Assembly: GCA_900473205.1 (NCBI GenBank)
Contig: UCLB01000009.1
Coordinates: 62,001-126,000 of the forward strand
Length of the DNA: 64,000 nucleotides
Origin: Hyphomicrobiales bacterium
GTDB taxonomy: Bacteria; Pseudomonadota; Alphaproteobacteria; Rhizobiales; Rhizobiaceae
Reading direction: 5' to 3'
Numbering within the stretch: the stretch's first letter is position 1; the number at the start of each line of letters is the position of its first letter. Below the pieces are notes generated by a model, which saw nothing but the letters and a program-made list of their open reading frames with translations, was not told where the DNA came from and made no database searches. The position numbers and the translations under genes are program-made. Positions 1 through 9,293 of this stretch are shown here, one piece after another.

Positions 1-1
1 C

Positions 2-766
2 GTACCCGCCAAGCTGCCGCCGGGATTACGGCTGCTTGGCCCTGCCATCGTCCTGATCGTCTGGGAAGCCGCCTCCCGCCTGGGCCTGCTGTCTCCAAGC
101 ACGCTCGCTGCGCCTTCGACGGCGATCGCGACGGGCTACGACATGCTGCTGGACGGCAGCCTGCTGCCACATCTCGCAGCCTCGGCAGCCCGCGCCTATT
201 CCGGGCTTTTCCTGGGTGTCGTCACCGGCGTCATCCTCGCTCTTCTCTCCGGATTGACGCGAACCGGCGAAGCACTCATCGACGGCCTCGTGCAGATCAA
301 GCGGGCGGTGCCGACACTCGCCCTCATCCCGTTGGTCATCATCTGGCTTGGCATCGGCGAGGCGATGAAAGTCTTCCTGATTTTCACCGCCGTCCTTATT
401 CCGGTCTACATCAACACCCATGCGGCGCTGCGCGGCATTGATATCGGCCATGTCGAGCTCGCGCGCACTCTTGGGCTGACCCGCGCCGAGTTCATCCGGC
501 ATGTCGCGCTGCCCGGCGCCCTGCCCGGCTTCTTCGTCTCGTTGCGGCTTGCCGTCGCCCTCTGCTGGACGGCCCTGGTCGTGCTCGAGCTCGTCAACAC
601 CCAGACGGGCATCGGCTACCTGATGAACCGGGCTCGGGACTGGGGCCAGACGGACATCATCGTTGTCGGCATCATCATCTATGCCCTGCTCGGCCTTCTC
701 TCCGATGCGGTCGTACGGTTCATCGAAGCCAGGGCGCTTTCCTACAGACGGGCTCTCGGCTCATGA
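2..766 (+). CDS. ABC transporter permease, nitrate/sulfonate/taurine type (5' partial)
   Basis: This is the inner-membrane permease of an SsuC/TauC-like importer for aliphatic sulfonates or related anions. The frame is open from the first bases of the window, so the true start lies upstream and about 254 residues are visible. It has several hydrophobic helices and, in the middle, the EAA-type cytoplasmic loop (LARTLGLTRAEFIRHVALPG), which contacts the ATPase. It overlaps the ATPase gene downstream by 4 bp (ATGA), so the two are translationally coupled. The neighbouring flavin monooxygenase supports an organosulfur role, but the substrate is inferred only. Confidence 0.88.
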   Translation, partial: VPAKLPPGLRLLGPAIVLIVWEAASRLGLLSPSTLAAPSTAIATGYDMLLDGSLLPHLAASAARAYSGLFLGVVTGVILALLSGLTRTGEALIDGLVQIKRAVPTLALIPLVIIWLGIGEAMKVFLIFTAVLIPVYINTHAALRGIDIGHVELARTLGLTRAEFIRHVALPGALPGFFVSLRLAVALCWTALVVLELVNTQTGIGYLMNRARDWGQTDIIVVGIIIYALLGLLSDAVVRFIEARALSYRRALGS

Positions 767-1485
767 ACGCACATGTCACCCACGCTGTGGTACTTCGCGA
801 CCTTTCCCGCAGCTTCAAGGGCAAGACTGTCCTCGACCGGATCTCGCTGGATATCCGGACGGGACAGTTCGTCGCCCTGCTCGGCGAATCCGGTTCGGGA
901 AAGACGACGCTGCTGCGGGCGCTGGCGGGGCTCGACGACGACGCCGAAACCAGGGGACATTTCAGCGCGCCGGAGAGCTTTTCGGTCCTCTTCCAAGATT
1001 CCCGCCTTCTTCCTTGGAAAACGGTTATCGACAACCTCACTCTCGGTCTGCGCCGCCCGGACGCAGAAGCTGCCGCGGCCACCATGCTCGAGGATGTCGG
1101 GCTTGCCGACAAGGCCGACGTATGGCCTTCCACGCTGTCTGGAGGGCAGAAGCAGCGTGCTTCGCTGGCAAGATCCCTGCTGCGCACGCCGGACCTCCTG
1201 CTTGCCGACGAGCCTTTCGGTGCACTTGATGCCCTCACGCGCCTGAAGATGCAGGCTCTACTGATGCGCCTCGTGGAGCGCAAGAGACCGACAATCATTC
1301 TGGTCACCCATGATGTGGACGAAGCCCTCCTCTTGGCCGACCGGATCCTTGTCCTGAAGGATGGAAGTATCGCCGAAGATCATGCGATCTCGCTTCCGCA
1401 CCCTCGAAACGAACACCAGGCCGAAGTCGCCTCTCTCCGAACGAAATTGCTTAAGAGCCTCGGCGTCGAAGCCGACGGCATTTGA
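763..1485 (+). CDS. ABC transporter ATP-binding protein, SsuB/TauB-like
   Basis: A 240-residue cytoplasmic ATPase that energises the permease encoded just upstream. Walker A (GESGSGKTT) is at residues 41-49; the signature LSGGQKQRASLARSLL is followed by Walker B (LLLADEPFGALD) and the switch histidine (LVTHD). Length and motifs fit the nitrate/sulfonate/taurine subfamily. The start overlaps the permease stop. No substrate-binding protein is visible in the window; it would be expected upstream of it. Confidence 0.9.
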   Translation: MNAHVTHAVVLRDLSRSFKGKTVLDRISLDIRTGQFVALLGESGSGKTTLLRALAGLDDDAETRGHFSAPESFSVLFQDSRLLPWKTVIDNLTLGLRRPDAEAAAATMLEDVGLADKADVWPSTLSGGQKQRASLARSLLRTPDLLLADEPFGALDALTRLKMQALLMRLVERKRPTIILVTHDVDEALLLADRILVLKDGSIAEDHAISLPHPRNEHQAEVASLRTKLLKSLGVEADGI

Positions 1486-1495
1486 AAGGCACCCG

Positions 1496-2833
1496 ATGTC
1501 GCGCAATCTGCACCTGAACCTTTTCCTGATGTCCCGCGGTCACCACGAAGGCGCGTGGCGGCACCCGAAGTCGAACCACAAGGCACTTACTGACCTCGCG
1601 CTCTATGTTGAGGCGGCGGCGATTGCTGAAAGGGCAAAGTTCGATGCAGTGTTCCTGGCCGACACGCTGGCGGCCGGCAACAGCAGCGGCCTGGCATCCT
1701 CGGGATCGCTCGAGCCGATCGTACTTCTCTCCCTGCTTGCAGCACATACACAGAATATCGGCCTCATCGGAACGGCCTCCACCACCTACAGTCTGCCCTA
1801 TACGCTGGCGCGCCAGTTCGCCACGCTTGATCATCTCTCCAACGGCCGCGCAGGCTGGAACATCGTTACGTCCTGGGCTCCTGAGGCAGGGGCGAACTAC
1901 GGGCTCCAGCAGAATGTCGATCACGGCGATCGCTACAAGCTGGCGGAGGAGTTCGTGGAGGCGGTCGATGCTCTCTGGAAGAGCTTCCCGGCCGACGCGG
2001 TCCTCGATGATCGCGAGGGCGGACGATATCTCGATCGCGACCGGATGACGCCGGCGGACTATGCCGGCCAGCACTATCGGGCCAAAGGGCCACTCAACGT
2101 TCCGGAAAGCCCTCAGTCCCGCCCGGTCTACATCCAGGCCGGACAATCCGATGCGGGCCGCGGCTTTGCCGCAAGATGGGCCGAAGCCATCTTCACCGCT
2201 CACATGACGAAGGATTCCGCCAAGGCATTCTACACGGACGTGAAGAGCCGGGCCGTCGGTTACGGGCGCAGCCCGGACGACATCGTTGTCCTGCCGGGCA
2301 TAAGCGCGGCGATCGGGTCTACCACCAGGGAAGCTGAGCAGGTCTGGGAGGAACTCGACGATCTAACCAGCACGGATGTCGGCTTGACGCGTCTCTCGGC
2401 ACGTTTCGGTGGCCACGACTTTAGCAGCCTGCCGCTGGACCGCCCGCTGACCGCGGACGACTTCCCGGACCCGAATGCCGTCGAGGCCTCGAGAAGCCGG
2501 GTGGTCGGCTATATCGATATGACGGTCAAAGAAAACCTGACCCTGAGGCAGTTGCTTCGCAAGCTCGCGGGTGCCCGCGGGCACTTCGTGGCAACGGGTA
2601 CGCCGGAGCAGGTCGCCGACATTATCGAAGACTGGTTCAAGACTGGTGCTGCTGACGGCTTCAACGTGATGCCGCCGATCATCAACAGTCAGCTTGCACT
2701 CTTTGCTGACGAGGTCGTTCCAATTCTGCAACAGCGCGGCCTGTTCCGACATGACTATGAAGGCAGCACGCTGCGCTCGCATTTCGGGCTGAACGCTGTG
2801 GCGTGGACAAGTGCACTGGCGCGATCGGCTTAA
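1496..2833 (+). CDS. LLM-class flavin-dependent monooxygenase (NtaA/SnaA/DszA-like)
   Basis: A predicted 445-residue FMNH2-dependent monooxygenase of the bacterial luciferase superfamily. The N-terminus (LHLNLFLMSRGHHEGAWRHP) and the segment NGRAGWNIVTSW are typical of the nitrilotriacetate/dibenzothiophene-sulfone group. The frame stays open further upstream, but the ATG at 1496 has a GAAAGG-type RBS and gives the family N-terminus, so that start is used. It lies 10 bp after the ATPase gene and probably shares its operon, oxidising an imported organosulfur or amine compound. A flavin reductase partner is not adjacent. The exact substrate cannot be read from the sequence. Confidence 0.87.
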   Translation: MSRNLHLNLFLMSRGHHEGAWRHPKSNHKALTDLALYVEAAAIAERAKFDAVFLADTLAAGNSSGLASSGSLEPIVLLSLLAAHTQNIGLIGTASTTYSLPYTLARQFATLDHLSNGRAGWNIVTSWAPEAGANYGLQQNVDHGDRYKLAEEFVEAVDALWKSFPADAVLDDREGGRYLDRDRMTPADYAGQHYRAKGPLNVPESPQSRPVYIQAGQSDAGRGFAARWAEAIFTAHMTKDSAKAFYTDVKSRAVGYGRSPDDIVVLPGISAAIGSTTREAEQVWEELDDLTSTDVGLTRLSARFGGHDFSSLPLDRPLTADDFPDPNAVEASRSRVVGYIDMTVKENLTLRQLLRKLAGARGHFVATGTPEQVADIIEDWFKTGAADGFNVMPPIINSQLALFADEVVPILQQRGLFRHDYEGSTLRSHFGLNAVAWTSALARSA

Positions 2834-2905
2834 TATTAAACTTCTTGATCACTCGGATCCAAGCTGCTCCAGACAGAGGTGGAGCCGCTTAGGCTTTTTT
2901 CATCA

Positions 2906-2985
2906 GCTCTTGAAGGGGTTAGAACCGTAGGCACCTTGATCACGAAGACATAACGGTTTCCTATCCGATTGAAGTCGCTCGTTTT
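2906..2985 (-). repeat. tRNA-like remnant a (T-arm to D-arm)
   Basis: Read on the plus strand, this stretch has the order of a reverse-complemented tRNA: CTCTTGA, a T-loop-like GGGGTTAGAACCG, an anticodon-like CTTGATCACGAAG and a D-arm-like CCTATCCGATTGA. It aligns without gaps over 63 nt with the remnant at 10084. The stems no longer pair well, so it is not a working tRNA. It fills the gap between two convergent genes; nothing else was recognised in 2834-3057. Confidence 0.5.
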
Positions 2986-3057
2986 TCGGCATTTACTTTT
3001 AGATGCAACAAGCAAATTCCTGAGACGCTTGCTCAACCGGTTTTAGGCCCGCACAAC

Positions 3058-4026
3058 TTATGCCCTAGGATCATACTCACCCAAGGACTCTGAATATTTG
3101 GCGAGGCTTTCTTCCGGCAAGAAGCGCTTTTCGATCTCCAGAACCGTCGGGAAGCCAGTGAGGTCGAGATAGGAGAAAGTGCCAAGTTTAGACGATTTCT
3201 GTGTTTCCATGAAATCGTTGAAAGCATCGGCGCTTCTTTCCCGGCAATCGCGGAGAAAGGCTTCCATCATCAGTTGGGAAACTTTGGAGATGGAGATATT
3301 GTAGACAGCGGCACCGCTTGCCTCATATTCGGCTGTCGATAGAGCCGGTTTGACGGAGCTTGCATTGATGTAAATGTCGGTCTCCGGGAAGGCTTCCAGC
3401 ACGCGCTGCATTTCTTCGCGGCTCTGAAGCGCCATCACCATCAGCATATCGACACCACAGGTTAGATAGGCCTCGCAGCGGCGGAGAACTTCATCGACGC
3501 TGCCGCCCACCGCGGCTCTCGAATCCGTTCGGGCAATGACGACGACATCCGGATCCAGTTCATCTCGTTTGGCACAGGCGGCGCGATATTTGGCACTGGC
3601 CTCCGAGATCGGCACGACCTCGACACCCTTGGTAAAGCCGCAGCGCTTGGGAAAGGTCTGATCCTCAAGGAAAAAGCCTGCAACACCGGCGGTGATGAAT
3701 TCATGAACCGCGCGCGTGGTGTTCACCGCGTTGCCAAAGCCCGTTTCGCAATCGGCAATGACGGGAATGCTGATCGACTGGCAGATGCGGCGGATATTAT
3801 CGACCGCTTCCGTCAAGGTCATAAGGCCAGCATCCGGCATGCCCATAATGTGAGCGGCGGCCTGGGAGCCGGATTGGAAGAACAGGCGAAAGCCTGCGGC
3901 TTCTGTCAACTGAGCGTGGTGCGGCGTTGCGCCAGAGATACCGACGAGCGGCCTGCGCTCCTCGCGCAACTGACGCCGCAACTCAGAACTCATCCGACCA
4001 GATATGACCATGGGGCGAAGATGCAT
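3058..4026 (-). CDS. isocitrate lyase / PEP mutase family enzyme (2-methylisocitrate- or dimethylmalate-lyase-like)
   Basis: A 322-residue (beta/alpha)8 enzyme of the ICL/PEPM superfamily, which cleaves or forms C-C or P-C bonds next to a carboxylate with Mg2+. The metal motif is D92-C-E94-T-G-F-G, with Glu in place of the usual second Asp, followed by E121-D-Q and KRCGF (Cys129 kept, the usual His replaced by Phe131). The ATG at 4026 is preceded by GGGAGG at 7 nt. The gene is divergent from the Tct transporter operon and shares an operator region with it, so it probably degrades the imported acid. The second homologue at 6227 belongs to the same module. Confidence 0.82.
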   Translation of the reverse strand: MHLRPMVISGRMSSELRRQLREERRPLVGISGATPHHAQLTEAAGFRLFFQSGSQAAAHIMGMPDAGLMTLTEAVDNIRRICQSISIPVIADCETGFGNAVNTTRAVHEFITAGVAGFFLEDQTFPKRCGFTKGVEVVPISEASAKYRAACAKRDELDPDVVVIARTDSRAAVGGSVDEVLRRCEAYLTCGVDMLMVMALQSREEMQRVLEAFPETDIYINASSVKPALSTAEYEASGAAVYNISISKVSQLMMEAFLRDCRERSADAFNDFMETQKSSKLGTFSYLDLTGFPTVLEIEKRFLPEESLAKYSESLGEYDPRA

Positions 4027-4074
4027 GTGTAATCCTCCCTAAAACATCGATGATAGAAATTGCATTGCCACTGT

Positions 4075-4152
4075 AATATGTCAACACGATTGGCGAAATT
4101 ACGGGATTCAAGCGCGATTATCGAATTTAATAAGAAAATATGTTGACATATT
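4075..4152. promoter_or_regulatory. divergent promoter region with palindromic operator
   Basis: AATATGTTGACATATT (4137-4152) is a palindrome broken only at its two central bases, and it contains a -35-like TTGACA facing tctB. The reverse complement of its right part, AATATGTCAACA, recurs at 4075-4086 and puts TTGACA in the promoter facing the divergent lyase gene. The two sites make an exact 12-bp inverted repeat 54 bp apart. They are good candidates for binding by the GntR-type regulator at 9294. Confidence 0.6.
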
Positions 4153-4204
4153 GCAAGTCATTAGGCTTATTTTGTGAAACTGATATGACGGCATGGGAGG
4201 AGCT

Positions 4205-4684
4205 ATGACTGTCAGAAACTGGCCTTTGGCCTCATTTGGCATCACGATATTTGTCATAGGCGTTGCGGTGTTTCTCAATGCCCGCGGCATTCAAGGTGGC
4301 TTTGGCTATGACGCCGTCGGCCCTGCGGTTTTTCCGATGATCATAGGTGGCGGCTTCATAGTCGCCGCCATCCTGATCTGTCTCGAAAGCCTTAGCGTCG
4401 ATGCAGACGCGAACGACGGCGAAGAGAAAATCAACATCTGGCCGGTCATCGTCATCTCGGCGGCAGTGCTGATCGAAGCATTGCTGATCAAAAAGGCTGG
4501 TTGGGTGCCAATGGCAACGATTGTCTTCGTGGCTGGTGCTTGGGCCTTCGGCGACCGGAGGTTCCTGCTGAATACCGTATTCGGCCTCGTTCTCTCCGGC
4601 ATCATTCTCTTCGCCTTTAATTGGGGGCTCGGCCTCGATCTTCCGCTCGGCATTCTCGCGCCGATCCTTCCTGCCAACCAGTAG
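4205..4684 (+). CDS. tripartite tricarboxylate transporter TctB family protein
   Basis: A 159-residue small membrane subunit of a TctABC secondary importer, with four hydrophobic helices (near residues 8-25, 37-57, 78-95 and 107-150). The frame can also begin at 4193, but GGGAGGAG immediately before the ATG at 4205 fixes the start there. It is the first gene of the operon tctB-tctA-lyase-tctC-abrB. The family is recognised by size, topology and position just before TctA rather than by catalytic motifs. Confidence 0.8.
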   Translation: MTVRNWPLASFGITIFVIGVAVFLNARGIQGGFGYDAVGPAVFPMIIGGGFIVAAILICLESLSVDADANDGEEKINIWPVIVISAAVLIEALLIKKAGWVPMATIVFVAGAWAFGDRRFLLNTVFGLVLSGIILFAFNWGLGLDLPLGILAPILPANQ

Positions 4685-4695
4685 GTCCGGCTAAA

Positions 4696-6210
4696 ATGGA
4701 TACTTTCTTCGATCTCATGAACGGTTTTGCCGTTGCCCTCACCCCTGCCAATATCGGCTGGTCTTTGCTCGGCGTGACACTGGGAACCGCCATCGGTGTA
4801 CTGCCTGGCATTGGCCCCGCGACAACTGTGGCACTTCTGATGCCCTTGACCCTCGGGCTTGATCCGATTTCGGCCTTCATCATGTTTGCGGGCATCTATT
4901 ATGGTGCGCAGTACGGCGGCTCCACGGCGTCCATTCTGCTTAACACGCCCGGTGAAGCCGGGGCGATGATGACGGCGCTCGATGGTAACGCCATGGCCCG
5001 TAAGGGTCGCGGGGCGCAAGCGCTGGCAACGGCGGCCATCGGCTCGTTCGTTGCCGGAACGATTGCGACCATCGGCCTAACATTTGCGGCACCACTTCTC
5101 GTCAATGTCGCACTGCTTTTGACCGCACCTGATTATTTTGCACTGATGATCCTGTCGCTTGCGACTGTGACGACCGTCATCGGCCGGTCCATCGGCAAGG
5201 GCATTGCCGCACTCTGCTTCGGCCTATTCCTTGGCTGCATCGGACTTGACCCGCAGACCGGACAGGAACGCTTCACCTTTGGCATTATCGAGCTTCTGGA
5301 CGGCATCGATACGGTGGTCGTGGCAGTCGGCCTGTTCGCTGTCGGCGAAACGCTGTTCGTGGCAGCCCGTGAAGGCGGCGTTGCCGACAAGATTCATGCC
5401 CTCAAGGGCTCGATCTGGATGAGCCGCGAGGACTGGTCGCGGTCCTGGAAGCCTTGGCTGCGCGGCACCATCATTGGCTTTCCCATCGGTGCCATTCCAG
5501 CGGGCGGAAGCGAATCGCCGACCATTCTGTCCTACACTCTGGAAAAGAAACTGTCCCGCAACCCGGAAGAATTCGGCAAGGGTGCGATTGAAGGTGTCGC
5601 CGGACCCGAGGCTGCCAACAATGCGTCCGCGGCAGGTGCATTGTCTCCGCTGCTGGCGCTGGGTCTGCCGACCTCAACGACAGCCGCTGTCCTACTTGCC
5701 GCCTTCCAGCAATATGGCCTGCGTCCCGGCCCGCTGCTCTTCGAAAGCAACAGCGATCTGGTCTGGGGTCTGATTGCCAGCCTCTATATCGGCAATGTGC
5801 TGCTGCTGATCCTCAACCTGCCTATGGTCGGCATCTGGGTAAAGCTGCTGTCGATCCCCAAGCCTTGGCTGTATGGCGGGATCCTCGTGCTGGCATCACT
5901 TGGCACCTACAGCATCAATGGCAATGCCGTCGATATCTTCCTTCTCTGGGTCATCGGTATCATCGGCTTCTTCTGCCGGGTTCTGGATGTGCCGATCGTG
6001 CCCTGCATTCTCGGTCTCATTCTCGGGCCTATGATCGAACAGCAGATGCGCCGCTCACTGGCCATCAGCCAGGGGGACTGGAGTGTGTTTCTCACCCATC
6101 CGGCATCGGCAATCATGCTGGCGCTAGCAGCCTCCATCATCTTTGTCCCGGCCCTGATGCGTCTTCGCCGGTCCAACGCACCGACTTCCGGCACAGCCGA
6201 AACGCCCTGA
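4696..6210 (+). CDS. tripartite tricarboxylate transporter large permease TctA
   Basis: A 504-residue polytopic permease that carries substrate with Na+ or H+. It has the family motifs [17 protein letters not shown] near the N-terminus, the [15 protein letters not shown] segment, and the matching second-half signature [14 protein letters not shown]. The start is the ATG at 4696, 11 bp after the tctB stop, giving the usual N-terminus ([20 protein letters not shown]). The substrate is a di- or tricarboxylate by family; the two lyases nearby suggest a methylated or branched acid. Confidence 0.92.
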   Translation: MDTFFDLMNGFAVALTPANIGWSLLGVTLGTAIGVLPGIGPATTVALLMPLTLGLDPISAFIMFAGIYYGAQYGGSTASILLNTPGEAGAMMTALDGNAMARKGRGAQALATAAIGSFVAGTIATIGLTFAAPLLVNVALLLTAPDYFALMILSLATVTTVIGRSIGKGIAALCFGLFLGCIGLDPQTGQERFTFGIIELLDGIDTVVVAVGLFAVGETLFVAAREGGVADKIHALKGSIWMSREDWSRSWKPWLRGTIIGFPIGAIPAGGSESPTILSYTLEKKLSRNPEEFGKGAIEGVAGPEAANNASAAGALSPLLALGLPTSTTAAVLLAAFQQYGLRPGPLLFESNSDLVWGLIASLYIGNVLLLILNLPMVGIWVKLLSIPKPWLYGGILVLASLGTYSINGNAVDIFLLWVIGIIGFFCRVLDVPIVPCILGLILGPMIEQQMRRSLAISQGDWSVFLTHPASAIMLALAASIIFVPALMRLRRSNAPTSGTAETP

Positions 6211-6226
6211 ACGAACGGAAATCATA

Positions 6227-7174
6227 ATGTCACTGAGAGCCGAATATCGAAAACTCATCCGTGAACGCGCAGGGCACGTCATGCCCGGCGTCTATGACGC
6301 ACTGTCCGCCAGAATTGCGGAACGCGCAGGCTTCAAGCTGATCGGTGGCGGTGGCTTTGCCGCCATCGGCACCATGCTGGGCGGGGCTGATATGGGGCAA
6401 TCCAACATGCGCGACTATGCGGACCATTACGGACGCATCTGCGCGGCGGTGAACGTGCCGGTCTCCGTGGATGCCGACACCGGCTTCGGAGATGTGCACA
6501 ACGTCACGCAAATGGTGCGCAGCTTCGAGACGGCGGGGGTATCCGGCATCATGATTGGCGACCAGAGCTTTCCCAACCGCTGCGGATATCTGCCGGGGAA
6601 GGACGTCATCTCGGTCGAGGAAATGATCGCGAAAATACGCGCTGCCGTCGCCGCCCGTCGCGATCCCGATCTCGTCATCATTGCACGCACGGACTCTCGC
6701 TCGGATCTCGGGCTCGATGAAGCGATCCTGCGCTGCAAGCTTTATCTTGAAGCGGGGGCAGACCTCGCCAAGCCGCAAGGTGTAGACAGGCCGGAGGAAA
6801 TTGCCCGCTGCATGGAGGAAATCCCCTGCGAGTTTGCAGCAACGCTCTCTCAGGCCGCGCGCCAACGGTTTACCGATATTGCCGAGTTGAAGGCTCAGGG
6901 CGTGGCGACCATCAGCATGCCGTCGATCTCGCTGTTTGCAGCCGCCCACGCGGTCGATGCGACCCTACGTTCGCTCGCGACCGCTGGCTCGCTGTCTTCG
7001 GTGGAAGGCGAGCTGATGCAACTCGACGATTACAATGAACTCGTTGATCTCAACGGCATGATCGCCAATGAAATCACGTTTCGGGAGGAGGCCGCACGCC
7101 TCGTTCAGCGCCACGGCGCACATTCTACACCAAAAACTTCAGAAACCATCGAAATGGGAGGAAACGTTCGATGA
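6227..7174 (+). CDS. isocitrate lyase / PEP mutase family enzyme, second copy
   Basis: A 315-residue member of the ICL/PEPM superfamily inserted between tctA and tctC. The Mg2+ motif is canonical (D82-A-D84-T-G-F-G), but the next motifs are unusual: G111-D-Q instead of E-D-Q, and N117-R-C119-G-Y121 instead of K-R/K-C-G-H. The Cys is kept and the His lost. It differs clearly from the divergent copy at 3058, so the two probably act on different intermediates or in a lyase/hydrolase pair. Oxaloacetate decarboxylase- or dimethylmalate lyase-like activities are possible. Confidence 0.82.
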   Translation: MSLRAEYRKLIRERAGHVMPGVYDALSARIAERAGFKLIGGGGFAAIGTMLGGADMGQSNMRDYADHYGRICAAVNVPVSVDADTGFGDVHNVTQMVRSFETAGVSGIMIGDQSFPNRCGYLPGKDVISVEEMIAKIRAAVAARRDPDLVIIARTDSRSDLGLDEAILRCKLYLEAGADLAKPQGVDRPEEIARCMEEIPCEFAATLSQAARQRFTDIAELKAQGVATISMPSISLFAAAHAVDATLRSLATAGSLSSVEGELMQLDDYNELVDLNGMIANEITFREEAARLVQRHGAHSTPKTSETIEMGGNVR

Positions 7175-8139
7175 TATCACGCAGACTGTTACTGGCAGCT
7201 TTTGCCACCACGCTTACCCTACCGGCACTACCCGCCGCAGCGCAAAATATCAGAACCCTCGACGTGACGGTGCCGGGCGGACCCGGCAGCGGGCTCGATC
7301 AGGTGGCTCGCGCCATCGAAGACACGGTGCGCCATGAAAAGCTGGCACCATCCGTGAAGGTCACCAACATTCCCGGTGGTGGCGGCTTTGTCGCCATCTC
7401 GCAATTCGTCACCAGCAAAGAAGGCAACGGCAACGCCGTGGTCGTGCAGGGTGCCGGTACGGTGTTCTTCCCGCTGACCAACAAGACGCCAGTAACATTG
7501 GCGGATGTTCGTCCGCTGGCGCGACTGGCGGGTGAATATGAGGTCATCGCCACCCGCTCCGATTCCGAACTCAATTCCTTCAAGGACCTGATGGACAAGT
7601 TCAAGGCCAATCCCGGCAGTGTTGCCTGGGGCGGTGGTTCGCCGGGCTCGACTGAAAACATCTTCTTCGCACGTTTGGCGAAGCAGGCCGGTCTTCAGCC
7701 AAAGCAGGTGAACTTTATTCCCCACCCGAATACGGGTGAAGTCGTGGTATCCGCACTCAACGGTCAGGCAACCGTTGTCGGCGGTGGTTTGCAGGACTTC
7801 CTGACACAGGTGCAGGCCGGGAAGATGAAAATTCTGGCCGTCGCCGCGCCCGAACGCCTGCCGGGCGTGGATGCTCCGACCCTGCGTGAACTCGGTGTTG
7901 ACGTCGTGTTCGCCAACTGGCGCGGTATCTCGGTGCACAAGAGCCTCGATGACAACCAGGCAAAGACGCTTGCCACCTTCGTGGAGAAAATGAAGGACAC
8001 ACCACGCTGGAAGCAGATCCTGAAGGATCGCGGCTGGCTGGATATGTATCTCAATGAGGCCGACTACCAGGCCTTCATCCAGAAAGAGACAGCCAGCGCC
8101 AAGGAAATCCTGAGCGAGTTGGGACTGGCTGCAAACTGA
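7171..8139 (+). CDS. tripartite tricarboxylate transporter substrate-binding protein TctC/Bug family
   Basis: A 322-residue periplasmic solute receptor. The N-terminus is a Sec signal peptide (MISRRLLLAAFATTLTLPALPAAA) with cleavage near residue 24. The mature part starts LDVTVPGGPGSGLDQVAR, the hallmark of the Bug/TctC family, and includes the ligand loop WGGGSPGSTENIFFARL. It overlaps the preceding lyase gene by 4 bp and the following membrane gene by one base, so the module is tightly coupled. Confidence 0.9.
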   Translation: MISRRLLLAAFATTLTLPALPAAAQNIRTLDVTVPGGPGSGLDQVARAIEDTVRHEKLAPSVKVTNIPGGGGFVAISQFVTSKEGNGNAVVVQGAGTVFFPLTNKTPVTLADVRPLARLAGEYEVIATRSDSELNSFKDLMDKFKANPGSVAWGGGSPGSTENIFFARLAKQAGLQPKQVNFIPHPNTGEVVVSALNGQATVVGGGLQDFLTQVQAGKMKILAVAAPERLPGVDAPTLRELGVDVVFANWRGISVHKSLDDNQAKTLATFVEKMKDTPRWKQILKDRGWLDMYLNEADYQAFIQKETASAKEILSELGLAAN

Positions 8140-9185
8140 TGCCTCCCAGGGCAAAATCCCTCACTGTCCTGCTGGTTCTGGCAGCGGGGGTGGCAGGCGG
8201 ACTTCTGTTCCGCCTGCTCCATCTTCCCCTGCCTTGGACGCTGGGGGCTATGTTCGGCGCGGCTCTTCTTTCCTTCTATGATCGCAGCCGGGTTCTGCCC
8301 ACCATCTTTCGCGATGGCGCGCGCCCTGTAATTGGCGTTATGGCAGGAAGCGCGTTTACGCCAGTTGTCGTGCAGACCATCACCGGATGGTGGATGCTGG
8401 TGCCGATACTGGTCATCTTCTTTCTGCTGGTCACGACCTGCGGATTCTATTTCTTTCGGCTTCTCGGTTATGACCGTTCCACTGCCATTTTCGCCTCGAT
8501 GCCGGGCGGGCTCGGTGAAATGACATTGCTGGGCGCGCAGTTCGGGGCGGATATTCGCAAATTGGTGCTTGTGCATTCCGTGCGCATCATCATCGTCGTC
8601 TCTGCCGTGCCGTTTCTTTTGACGCTGATGACCGATGTCAATCTGGTGAAAAGTATAGCACCCGTTGGGCATCACGCCGTCGCCAGCGCAGTCGATTGGC
8701 TGATTTTGCTCTTGTGCGCGTGCCTTGGTTATCTGGCGGGACGACCGCTGAGATCCTTCGGTGGCATCATGATCATGCCGCTGCTGTTCAGTGCTCTGGC
8801 TCACGGAACAGGGATGACCGCAATCGCACCGCCAGGATGGTTGGTAGCCGCTATGCAGGTGGTCATCGGCTGCATTACCGGCGCGAGATTTGCAGGCATC
8901 AAGTTTCACGAAGCACGGCTTGCGTTGATGCAGAGCATTTTCTGGACATCTATCCTGATCGGTCTCGCGCTTGTGGCAGCAGAGGTCACCAGCATCCTGG
9001 TCAATCAACCCTTTGCTGCGCTGTTCCTCGCTTTTGCGCCCGGCGGCTTTGCCGAAATGAGCATCATCGCTTTTGCGGCAAACATCGAAGTGGCCTTCGT
9101 AGTCACCTGCCACGTCTTCCGCACCATTTATGTGGTTCTGGCGGGCCCTTCCATTCACCGTCTCCTTGCGGGAAAAAGGACGTGA
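8139..9185 (+). CDS. AbrB-like family membrane protein
   Basis: A 348-residue polytopic inner-membrane protein built of two similar halves, each with a GG(L/F)GEM or GGFAEMS motif in a helix break (MPGGLGEMTLLGAQFGAD; APGGFAEMSIIAFAAN). Despite the family name it is not a DNA-binding AbrB. Such proteins often lie beside TctABC or TRAP genes. An extra transport or permeation role for the same substrate is likely but unproven. The start ATG shares its A with the tctC stop codon. Confidence 0.75.
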   Translation: MPPRAKSLTVLLVLAAGVAGGLLFRLLHLPLPWTLGAMFGAALLSFYDRSRVLPTIFRDGARPVIGVMAGSAFTPVVVQTITGWWMLVPILVIFFLLVTTCGFYFFRLLGYDRSTAIFASMPGGLGEMTLLGAQFGADIRKLVLVHSVRIIIVVSAVPFLLTLMTDVNLVKSIAPVGHHAVASAVDWLILLLCACLGYLAGRPLRSFGGIMIMPLLFSALAHGTGMTAIAPPGWLVAAMQVVIGCITGARFAGIKFHEARLALMQSIFWTSILIGLALVAAEVTSILVNQPFAALFLAFAPGGFAEMSIIAFAANIEVAFVVTCHVFRTIYVVLAGPSIHRLLAGKRT

Positions 9186-9293
9186 AGACTGATTGACCCA
9201 TACAGCCAACGCACCAGCCATCGAAAATCCATTCCGGTCTTTGAGCCGATGCGCTAGTATCAAGCGAACTGATAAACGAGATTGGCATTGAGC

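Noticed and set aside
2836-3036. A 66-codon minus-strand ORF in the gap after the monooxygenase gene
   Set aside because: It overlaps the tRNA-like remnant, has no convincing RBS and no family features.
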